The translations under genes were made by a program, and so were the position numbers. This document shows positions 25,078 through 32,581 of a DNA stretch of 64,000 bases, piece by piece (position 1 is the first letter of the stretch; every line of letters begins with the position of its first letter). The stretch is from assembly GCF_003325375.1 (NCBI RefSeq), contig NZ_CP030864.1, positions 434,001 through 498,000 of the forward strand, given 5' to 3'. This DNA is from Streptomyces globosus (GTDB lineage: Bacteria; Actinomycetota; Actinomycetes; Streptomycetales; Streptomycetaceae). Under the pieces are notes generated by a model. It was not told where the DNA came from, did no database searches, and worked only from the letters and a program-made list of their open reading frames with translations.

Positions 25078-25806
25078 ATGCCCAGGCCAGAGCGGTTGTT
25101 GGACCCCATGGCAGGACCACTGGAGGAGTTCGCCCACGAACTGCGCGGTCTGCGCAGGCAGGCGGGGAACCCCTCGTACCGGACGATGGCGAAGCACGCC
25201 CACTACTCGGTGGCCACCCTCGCCGAGGCGGCCCGCGGACTGCACAAGCCCTCCTTGAAGGTGACGCTCGCCTACGTGGCGGCGTGCGGCGGAGACCCGG
25301 AGCCCTGGATCCGCCGCTGGAACCGCCTCAGCAGCGAACTCGCGGAACGCGAAGGGCCCTCCCGCGGCCGGTCGGGATCCGCCTCCGCCGGCCTGGCGCC
25401 CGCCCGGCCGGACGCCCGCCGCGGCCCCCTGCACGGCGAACCGGCCGCCGCTGCCCGGACAGCCCCCGCGGCCCGGGTTGCCGCTCCCCGGACCGCCTCC
25501 GCCTCCCTCCAGGCGGCGGTCCTCCGGCAGCCCGCGCCGCCCTCGGCCGGGCCCCGCTCCGCCGGTTCCCGCAAGGCCGGAGCCACCCGCCCCGCCGCCC
25601 CGGCCGGCGCCGCCGCGCGCCGCCCCGCCGCGGACGCGCTGACCGCCGGCGAACGGGCGGAACTGCGCCGGCTGCGCAGCGAGGTCGAGGAACTGCGGCA
25701 CGCCAACGCGGTGCTGAAGGAGGCGTCCGCGATCTTCGCCGCGGATCTCCGCACAAAGTCCCAGGTCGTGTACAACCCGGCGGACCGACAAGATCCGTTG
25801 CCGTGA
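25078..25806 (+). CDS. XRE-type regulator with IS3 OrfA-like C-terminal coiled coil
   Basis: 242 residues. Residues 10-85 form an HTH of the kind common in Streptomyces: LRGLRRQAGNPSYRTMAKHA, HYSVATLAEAARGLHKPSLK and VAACGGDPEPWIRRWNRL. A Pro/Ala/Arg-rich linker follows. Residues about 190-230 (ERAELRRLRSEVEELRHANA, then VLKEASAIFAADL) match the leucine-zipper tail of IS3-family OrfA proteins, which ends in K-x-A-x-x-F-A. It is likely the cluster regulator, dimerising through the zipper and binding the TTGTAC array upstream. AGGGGAGAAGC precedes ATG 25078. A TTGTAC-type site lies at its 3' end, 102 bp before the carbamoyltransferase start. Confidence 0.75.
   Translation: MPRPERLLDPMAGPLEEFAHELRGLRRQAGNPSYRTMAKHAHYSVATLAEAARGLHKPSLKVTLAYVAACGGDPEPWIRRWNRLSSELAEREGPSRGRSGSASAGLAPARPDARRGPLHGEPAAAARTAPAARVAAPRTASASLQAAVLRQPAPPSAGPRSAGSRKAGATRPAAPAGAAARRPAADALTAGERAELRRLRSEVEELRHANAVLKEASAIFAADLRTKSQVVYNPADRQDPLP
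25770..25775. promoter_or_regulatory. additional GTACAA motif before carbamoyltransferase gene
   Basis: gtgtacaacccg at the end of the regulator gene is an inverted copy of the operator-like motif in the divergent promoter region. Its place suggests local control of the downstream genes, though a coding explanation is possible. Confidence 0.35.
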
Positions 25807-25876
25807 CCGGACGCCGAGCGCCCCGACGGGCCCGAGGCGGAACCGGAGGATCCCGACCGACCTTTGGGGACTGACC

Positions 25877-27610
25877 ATGCGTGTGCTCGGAGTCAACGGC
25901 TGGCCCGGTGCCAGCCACGACGGTGCCGCCTGCCTCGTCGTGGACGGCGACGTCATCGCCCTGGCCGAGGAGGAACGCTTCACCCGCCACAAGCACGCCT
26001 ACGGGGAAGCACCCCTCAACGCCGCGGCCTACTGCCTCGCCGAGGGCGGTCTCACCCTGGACGACATCGACGTGGTCGCCCACGGGTGGGACCTGCCCGC
26101 CCTCTTCGCCGACCGGGGCCTGGACTGGTTCGACAGCGACGCCGAGGCCCTCGAACACCTGCTGCCGAAGAAGCTGTTCCCGCGCAGCAGCGACCCCCGG
26201 CTGACCTTCGTCGGCCACCACACCGCCCACGCGGCCAGCGCCTACCTCCTCTCCGGCCGCGACCGCGGCGCGATCCTCGTCCTCGACGGACAGGGCGAGA
26301 ACGAGAGCACCACCCTCGCCGTCGGCATCGACGGCGAGATCAAGACACTGCGCGCGCACACCCCCGGCTGGTCGCTGGGCTACTTCTACGCCGCCGTCTG
26401 CGCGTACGCCGGCCTCGGCGCCGACAACGCCGGCAAGATGATGGGCCTGGCCTCCTACGGCACCCCCGGCGACCTCACCTTCGGCGGCGCCTTCGCCTTC
26501 ACCGACGAGGACTTCACCATCGGCGTGGTCCCGCCCGACCTGCGCTCCACGGGCAGCACCGACGAGGAGACGGCCACCATCCGGCACTGGCTGGAACACC
26601 TGGAGAAGGCCCTCCCGGACGCCCCCAACCGCAGCACGCGCCGCTTCGACCCCGCCACCGGCCGCTTCGCCAAGGCCACCGCCCGGGACCCCTTCGAGTA
26701 CCGCGACGTCGCCGCCACGGCCCAGGCCGCCCTGGAGCGGGCCGTCATGGGCCTGGTCCGGGGCCTGCTCCGGGAGACCGGCGAGACCACGCTGATGATC
26801 GCCGGCGGGGTCGGGTTCAACGCCACCCTCAACGGCAAGATCATGCGGATGCCGGAGGTCCGGGACCTCTTCGTCCAGCCCCTGGCCGGCGACCAGGGCG
26901 TCTCGCTCGGCGCCGCGGTCTGGGCCGCCGCCCAGGAGGGCGACCGGATCAAGCCCATGAACGGCTCCGTCGCCTGGGGCCCGCAGTGGTCCCCGGACCG
27001 GATCCGGCACGTGCTCGACGCCTCCGGCACCGCCTACACCGAGCCCTCGGACATCGCCGCAGCCACCGCCGGGGTGCTGGCCGCCGGCGGGGTCTCCGGC
27101 TGGTTCCAGGGCCGGGCGGAGGGCGGCCCCCGCGCCCTGGGCCACCGCAGCCTCGTCGCCGTACCCGACCCCGAGTCCACCCGCGACCGCGTCAACGTCC
27201 GGATCAAGGACCGCGAGGCGTGGCGCCCGTTCGCCCCGAGCATGCAGGAGGAGGCCGCCGAAGCCCTCATCGGCACCGCCACCCCGCTGCCGTACATGAT
27301 CGTCACCACCCCGGTGACCGAGGCCGGGGCCGCGGCCATGCCGGCCGTCGTCCACAGCGACCGCACCACCCGCCCCCAGACCGTCTCCGCCGCGGTCGAC
27401 CCGCTCTACCACCGCCTCATCGGCGAGGTCGGCCGCCACACCGGCACCGCGGTCATCATGAACACCTCCTTCAACGGCCGTGACGAACCGGTCGTGTGCA
27501 GCCCCGCCGACGCGCTCGCCACCTTCCACCGGCTGCCCCTGGACGCCCTCGCCCTCGGCCCGTTCCTCGTCCGCCGCCCCGCCGGATCCCTGCGGGAGGC
27601 CGGCGCGTGA
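25877..27610 (+). CDS. NodU/CmcH-family O-carbamoyltransferase
   Basis: 577 residues. N-terminal Kae1-like domain: VLGVNGWPGASHDGAACLVV, FVGHHTAHAASAYLLSGRD (metal-binding H-x-x-x-H) and VLDGQGENESTTLAV. Then IAGGVGFNATLNGKIMRMPE. C-terminal YrdC-like part: WFQGRAEGGPRALGHRSLVA and RIKDREAWRPFAPSMQ. These enzymes transfer carbamoyl from carbamoyl phosphate through a carbamoyl-adenylate. In streptothricin biosynthesis StnQ carbamoylates the gulosamine; this gene fits that step. It begins 70 bp after the regulator, and its TGA overlaps the next GTG. Confidence 0.9.
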   Translation: MRVLGVNGWPGASHDGAACLVVDGDVIALAEEERFTRHKHAYGEAPLNAAAYCLAEGGLTLDDIDVVAHGWDLPALFADRGLDWFDSDAEALEHLLPKKLFPRSSDPRLTFVGHHTAHAASAYLLSGRDRGAILVLDGQGENESTTLAVGIDGEIKTLRAHTPGWSLGYFYAAVCAYAGLGADNAGKMMGLASYGTPGDLTFGGAFAFTDEDFTIGVVPPDLRSTGSTDEETATIRHWLEHLEKALPDAPNRSTRRFDPATGRFAKATARDPFEYRDVAATAQAALERAVMGLVRGLLRETGETTLMIAGGVGFNATLNGKIMRMPEVRDLFVQPLAGDQGVSLGAAVWAAAQEGDRIKPMNGSVAWGPQWSPDRIRHVLDASGTAYTEPSDIAAATAGVLAAGGVSGWFQGRAEGGPRALGHRSLVAVPDPESTRDRVNVRIKDREAWRPFAPSMQEEAAEALIGTATPLPYMIVTTPVTEAGAAAMPAVVHSDRTTRPQTVSAAVDPLYHRLIGEVGRHTGTAVIMNTSFNGRDEPVVCSPADALATFHRLPLDALALGPFLVRRPAGSLREAGA

Positions 27611-29358
27611 CCACCCCCGTACGGCCGGCGGACCCCGAAGCCGCCCCCGCCCCGCACCCGCGACCGCCGGCCGGCCCGGACGGCGCGGCCGGCCCGGACG
27701 CCCCGACCGCGGCGCACGTGTACGACCGCCTCGCCGACTGGCTCGCCGAAGCGGTCCTCACCCCCGACGCCGACCTCACCGCCCCCCTGCGCGACCTCGG
27801 CGTGGACTCCCTCGACCTGATCCGCACCGCCCGCCGCATCGAAGCCGGCTTCGGCGTACAGGTACAGCTGCGCGAACTGTCCGCCCCCGACCTGACCGCC
27901 GCCCGCCTCGCCGAGCTCGTCGCCGACCGGGCCGCCCGGCGCGGCAGCGCCGAGGCCACCCCGCCCGGCACCGCCCAGGGCCCCGTCGTCCTCACCCCCG
28001 CCCAGGAACAGGCCTGGGAGGAGCAGACGGGCGAACGCGGCCACTGGAACCAGGCCCTGCTGTTCACCACCCGGACGGGCATCGACCCGGAGCTGTTCGC
28101 CGAGGCCGTCCGCCGGCTCGTCGCCGGCCACGCCTCGCTGCGCCTGGCCGTCGAGGACCGCCCCGCCCGCCGGCCCCGGCAGACCGCCGCCGCCCTGGCC
28201 ACCGACGGCCCGCCGGAGGCGGCCCTCGGCCCGGTGCTCGACACCGTCGACGTCAGCGAAGTCGCCGACGCGGACCTGTCGGCCGCGATCACCCTGCGGT
28301 GCGCGGTGGAACAGCGCTCCCTCGACCCCGCAGCCGGCCGCACGGCCCGTTTCGTCCGCTTCGACGCCGGCCCCTCCCGCCCCGGCCGGCTGCTGATCAC
28401 CATCCACCAGATGGCCGTCGACATGGTCTCCTGGTCCGTGCTCCTCGCCGACCTGGAGGAGGTGTACACGGCGCTGGAGGCGGGCCGGCACGACGTGTGG
28501 CCGACCGAGGGCACCTCCTACCCCGAGTGGGCCCGGGCCCTCGCCGCCCACGCCCGCACCCCCGAGGCGGAGGAGCAGGCCGAGTGGTGGACGGAGGTGG
28601 CCCGCACCCCCGCAACCCTGCCGCCGGACCACCCGGTCGCCGACCCGCGGGCGGCCAACACCGCCGCCACCGCCGCCACCCACCGCGAGGAGTTCCCCGA
28701 GGAGCTCACCGCCCGCCTCCGCGCGGCGGCCCGCACCCACCGGGCCCACCCCGGCGACCTCGTCCTGCACGCCCTCGGCGAGGTGCTCGCCGAACGGCTC
28801 GGCGAGCCGGCGGTCCGCCTGGACGTCCTGCGCCACGGCCGGGAGGAGAGCGTGGGGGACACCCGCCTGTCCCGCACCACCGGCTGGTTCACCACCACCG
28901 TCCCGGTCCGCCTGGACCTCGCCCCCGGCACCCCCGCCGAACGCCTGGCCCGGACCGTCGGCCACCTCGCTGCACTCCCCGGCGGCGGCGTCGGCCACGG
29001 CGCGCTCGCCCGGCACGGCCGGCCGCGGATCGCCGCCGCCCTGCGCGCCGCCCCGCCCAGCGACGTCTCCTTCGACTTCGAGGGCGACGACGCCGACACC
29101 CTGCCGCTGGGCACCCTCCTGCCGGACGCGGCCCCGGAACCGGTCGGCGACATCACCTCCGGGCACTGGACGCGCCCGCACCCGATCGAGGTGATCGCCA
29201 CCACCGAGGACGACACCCTGCGCGTCGAGTGGTGGTACTCCACCGCCCTGCACGAGGAGGCGACCGTACGCGCGCTGGCCACCCGCCACCGCGCCGCCCT
29301 CACCGCCCTCCTCGACGCCCTGGCCGGCCCCGGCGCGCCCGTGGCCCCCACCCGCTGA
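27607..29358 (+). CDS. PCP plus degenerate condensation/epimerisation-type domain
   Basis: 583 residues. The carrier domain is at about 38-105 with LRDLGVDSLDLIRTARRIE (phosphopantetheine Ser 68). The rest is a condensation-superfamily domain whose motifs look like epimerisation domains: HWNQALLF, DLVLHALGEVL, LSRTTGWFTTTVPVRLDL, VSFDFEGD and WWYSTALHEE. The catalytic HHxxxDG is IHQMAVDM (residues 267-273): the second His is Gln and Gly is Met. EGHGRE is VLRHGREE, so its Glu is also lost. Published streptothricin ORF18 is described as a carrier-condensation protein that receives beta-lysine. GTG 27607 overlaps the carbamoyltransferase stop. Its present role may be structural or non-canonical condensation. 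Confidence 0.85.
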   Translation: MTTPVRPADPEAAPAPHPRPPAGPDGAAGPDAPTAAHVYDRLADWLAEAVLTPDADLTAPLRDLGVDSLDLIRTARRIEAGFGVQVQLRELSAPDLTAARLAELVADRAARRGSAEATPPGTAQGPVVLTPAQEQAWEEQTGERGHWNQALLFTTRTGIDPELFAEAVRRLVAGHASLRLAVEDRPARRPRQTAAALATDGPPEAALGPVLDTVDVSEVADADLSAAITLRCAVEQRSLDPAAGRTARFVRFDAGPSRPGRLLITIHQMAVDMVSWSVLLADLEEVYTALEAGRHDVWPTEGTSYPEWARALAAHARTPEAEEQAEWWTEVARTPATLPPDHPVADPRAANTAATAATHREEFPEELTARLRAAARTHRAHPGDLVLHALGEVLAERLGEPAVRLDVLRHGREESVGDTRLSRTTGWFTTTVPVRLDLAPGTPAERLARTVGHLAALPGGGVGHGALARHGRPRIAAALRAAPPSDVSFDFEGDDADTLPLGTLLPDAAPEPVGDITSGHWTRPHPIEVIATTEDDTLRVEWWYSTALHEEATVRALATRHRAALTALLDALAGPGAPVAPTR

Positions 29359-29390
29359 ACGCCCGACGGACGGACCGGAAGACGCCTGCC

Positions 29391-30893
29391 ATGATCCTGC
29401 CCAGCGTGCTGGACCCCTTCTTCGCCATCGCCCGCTCGGACCCGGACCGGCCCGCCGTGGTCGACAACGGGGTGACCGTCGGCTACGGCCAACTCGCCCG
29501 CTGGGCGGGGGCGGTGGCCGACCTGGTCGCCACCACCCGCACCCCGGCGGGCGCACCCCCCGTGGCCATCCACGCGCACCACAGCGTCCGCGACATCGCG
29601 GCCGTCCTCGGCACCCTCGCCGCCGGCCGCGGCTACGTCCCCGTCGCCGACGGACCGGAAGGCCACGCCGACCGGGCCCTGCACGCCCTCGGCTGCCGCG
29701 AGCTCATCGCCACCGCCGAGACCGGCCGGCTGCCCGGAGTCGACCGCGTCCTGCGCCCCAACTGGGGCCCGTCCCGCGCCCCGCTGCGCGAGGCCGGCGA
29801 ACCCGTACGGGCGCAGGACCCCGCCTACGTCCTGTTCACCTCGGGCTCCACCGGAGCCCCCAAGGCGGCCGCCGTCCCGCACGGGGCCCTGCACGCCGTG
29901 CTGCCCCACCTCATCCGGCAGTACGGCGCCGGACCCGGCACCGTCGCCCTCAACCTCCACCGGCTGGACGGCGACACCAGCCTGGAGGAGATCCTCCCGG
30001 CCCTGCTGACCGGCGGGCTCGTCGTCCTCGACGAGGACGGCGAGGCCGACCTCGACCGCGTCCTGACCGACAACGAGGTCACCCTCGTCAACCTGCCCGT
30101 CGACTACTGGCACCTGTACACCGGCCACCTGCTGGACACCGGCCGGTCCCTGCCCGCCTCCGTGGAGACCGTGGTCATCGGCGGCGAGGCCGTCCGCGCC
30201 GACATGCTGGAGCGCTGGCGCCTGCTGGGCGCCGACGACACCGTCCTGCTCAACACCTACGGCTCCACCGAGACCGCGCTGGTCACCCACACCGCGGTCC
30301 TCGCCGGCCCGGGAGCGCCCGACGACTTCCCCGACGGGGTTCCGATCGGCCGCCCGCTGCCGTCCGTACGGCAGGCCGTCGTGCCCAGGGCCGACGCACC
30401 GGACGGCCCCGGCGAACTCCTCGTGGCCGGGCCCCAGCTGGCCACCGGATACGTCGACGACCCCGCGCGCACGGCCGCGCGGTTCGTCGAGACCGACCCC
30501 GGCGGCGGCACCGACCGCTGGTACCGCACGGGCGACCTCGTCACCGACTGCGGCGACGGCGCGCTCGTCTTCCACGGCCGCATCGACCACCAGGTCAAGA
30601 TCCGCGGCCACCGCGTGGACCTCCTCGACGTCGAGGAGGCCGTCGGCCGGTTCCCCGGCGTGACCGCCGTCGCCGCCGCCGAGCACACCAAGGGCGACCA
30701 CACGGTCCTCGTCGCCTTCGTCGTCCTCGCACCCGAGCCGGCCGCACCGGCCGCCGCCGCGGCGCTGCGCGAGCGGCTGCGCGGCACCCTCCCCGAGCCG
30801 TTCGTCCCCGACCGGATCGTCGCCGTACCCGCCCTCGTGCACACCCGCACCGGCAAGGTCGACCGCGCCGGCACCCGGGACCGGTACCTGTGA
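29391..30893 (+). CDS. stand-alone adenylation enzyme (beta-lysine activating type)
   Basis: 500 residues, a complete A domain without carrier. A3 is YVLFTSGSTGAPKAAAVPHG (the usual P-K-G is P-K-A), A5 VLLNTYGSTETALVTH, A7 WYRTGDLV, A8 DHQVKIRGHRVDLLDVE, A10 RTGKVDRAGTRDRYL. It is clearly a paralogue of the enzyme at 9933-11456. By analogy with ORF19 or ORF5 of S. rochei it should activate beta-lysine, either to load the PCP encoded just upstream or to lengthen the beta-lysine chain directly. GGAAG lies 9 bases before ATG 29391; its stop overlaps the ABC gene start. Confidence 0.9.
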   Translation: MILPSVLDPFFAIARSDPDRPAVVDNGVTVGYGQLARWAGAVADLVATTRTPAGAPPVAIHAHHSVRDIAAVLGTLAAGRGYVPVADGPEGHADRALHALGCRELIATAETGRLPGVDRVLRPNWGPSRAPLREAGEPVRAQDPAYVLFTSGSTGAPKAAAVPHGALHAVLPHLIRQYGAGPGTVALNLHRLDGDTSLEEILPALLTGGLVVLDEDGEADLDRVLTDNEVTLVNLPVDYWHLYTGHLLDTGRSLPASVETVVIGGEAVRADMLERWRLLGADDTVLLNTYGSTETALVTHTAVLAGPGAPDDFPDGVPIGRPLPSVRQAVVPRADAPDGPGELLVAGPQLATGYVDDPARTAARFVETDPGGGTDRWYRTGDLVTDCGDGALVFHGRIDHQVKIRGHRVDLLDVEEAVGRFPGVTAVAAAEHTKGDHTVLVAFVVLAPEPAAPAAAAALRERLRGTLPEPFVPDRIVAVPALVHTRTGKVDRAGTRDRYL

Positions 30894-32581
30894 GCAACCG
30901 ACTCTTCGACGCCTCGGTCGCACCCGCCGCCGTTCCCGAGGCGGACGCCCGCGGCCCCTGGGCCTACCTGTGGTGGCTGGTGCGGATCCGTCCCCGGCCG
31001 CTGGTCCTCGCCGCCGTGCTCGGCGCCCTGTGGATGGTCCCCCTCGCGCTGGTCCCCCTCGTCATCGGACGGGCCATCGACGAAGCCGGGCAGGACGCCG
31101 GCCAGGCCGGGCTCTACCTGTGGTCGCTGCTCGCCCTCGGCCTCGGCGTCCTCCAGGCCCTCGCCGGCGCAGGGCTGATCCAGGCCGCCGTCGGCGCGGA
31201 GGCGCACGCCCTGTCGGTCACCCACCGCGTGCTGATGCGGCAGGTCGTCAGAGTCGGCGCCACCCTGCGCAGCAAGGCCCGCTCGGGCGACGTCGCCGCC
31301 TCCGCCGCGGCCGACGTGGAGAGCATCGGCAACGCCTTCGAGGTCGTCGGCCGCACCGTCGGGGCGGTGGTCGCCGCCGTCCTGGTGGCCGTCGCCCTCA
31401 CCGTCACCTCACCCGTGCTCGGCCTCGCCGTCCTCATCGGCGTACCCGCCGCCGTCCTCGGCATCGGCCCCCTGCTGCGGCCCCTCCAGGAACGCGACGA
31501 GGAACAGCGCGAACAGATGGGCATCGCCACCTCCCAGGCCGGCGACATCGTGGCCGGCCTGCGCATCCTGCGCGGCATCGGCGGCGAGGCCGTCTTCGCC
31601 GAGCGCTTCCGGCGCACCAGCCAGCAGGTGCGCCGGGCCGGCGAGTCCGCGGGCCGGATGGAGGCCTGGCTCCAGGCGGCCGGCGTCCTCCTGCCCGGCC
31701 TGGTCACCGTCGGCATCGTCTGGTTCGGCGCCCGCCTCGCGCTGGACGGCACCATCACCGCCGGCGAACTCGTCGCGTTCTACGGCGCCTCCGCCTTCCT
31801 CACCCTGCCCGTCAGCACCGCCACCGAGGCCGCCGAGACCCTCAGCCTCGCCAAGGTCGCCGCCGGCCGGGTCTGCACCCTCCTGCAACTCACCCCCGCG
31901 ACCGTCCGGCCCGACCACCCCGAACCGCTCCCGGCCGGCGCGCTCGCCCTGGCCGACACCGGCACCGGCATCACCGCAGAGGCGGGCCGCCTCACCGTCG
32001 TCACCGCCCCCGCCGACCGCGCCGGCGGCCTCGCCGACCGCCTCGGCGGCCCCGGCACCGGCGGCGCCGCGGCGGAGGTCCGGCTCGGCGGCGTCCCCCT
32101 GGACCGGGCCGACCCCGCCGAGGTCTCCGCCCGCCTGCTGCGCTCCGGCCCCGCCGACATCCTCTTCAGCGGCACCGTACGGGAGGAGCTGACCGCCGGA
32201 TCCGCCCGCCCCGGGCCGGCCCTGGACCAGGCCCTGTTCGCCGCCGACGCCGCCGACGTCGTCGACGCCCTGCCCGGCGGCCTGGACGCCCGCCTCGACG
32301 AGGGCGGCCGCGCCCTGTCCGGCGGACAGCGCCAGCGGCTGATCCTCGCCCGCGCCCTGCTCGCGGCGCCCGACGTCCTGGTCCTCGAAGACCCCACCGC
32401 CTCCGTCGACGCCCACACCGAGGCACGCATCGTCGCCCGCGTGGCCGCCCTGCGCGCCGGCCGCACCACCGTGGTCCTCACCGACAGCCCCCTGTGGCAG
32501 GGCGCCGCCGACCGCGTGGTCCGCCTCGACGGGCAGCCCGTCCCCGGCAGCACCGACCGCTCCGCAGGAGTGCCCTCATGA
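30890..32581 (+). CDS. ABC exporter half-transporter with degenerate Walker A
   Basis: 563 residues: about six membrane segments (1-310), then a nucleotide-binding domain. The Walker A loop, usually GxxGxGKS/T, is replaced by LTVVTAPADRAGGLADRLGG, which has no Gly-Lys-Ser. Walker B is changed to VLVLEDPTASVD. The signature RALSGGQRQRLILARAL is perfect. It would therefore bind ATP poorly itself but complete the site of its partner, encoded next with a 4-bp overlap. GTG 30890 overlaps the adenylation-gene stop. It probably exports the cluster product. Confidence 0.88.
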   Translation: MSNRLFDASVAPAAVPEADARGPWAYLWWLVRIRPRPLVLAAVLGALWMVPLALVPLVIGRAIDEAGQDAGQAGLYLWSLLALGLGVLQALAGAGLIQAAVGAEAHALSVTHRVLMRQVVRVGATLRSKARSGDVAASAAADVESIGNAFEVVGRTVGAVVAAVLVAVALTVTSPVLGLAVLIGVPAAVLGIGPLLRPLQERDEEQREQMGIATSQAGDIVAGLRILRGIGGEAVFAERFRRTSQQVRRAGESAGRMEAWLQAAGVLLPGLVTVGIVWFGARLALDGTITAGELVAFYGASAFLTLPVSTATEAAETLSLAKVAAGRVCTLLQLTPATVRPDHPEPLPAGALALADTGTGITAEAGRLTVVTAPADRAGGLADRLGGPGTGGAAAEVRLGGVPLDRADPAEVSARLLRSGPADILFSGTVREELTAGSARPGPALDQALFAADAADVVDALPGGLDARLDEGGRALSGGQRQRLILARALLAAPDVLVLEDPTASVDAHTEARIVARVAALRAGRTTVVLTDSPLWQGAADRVVRLDGQPVPGSTDRSAGVPS

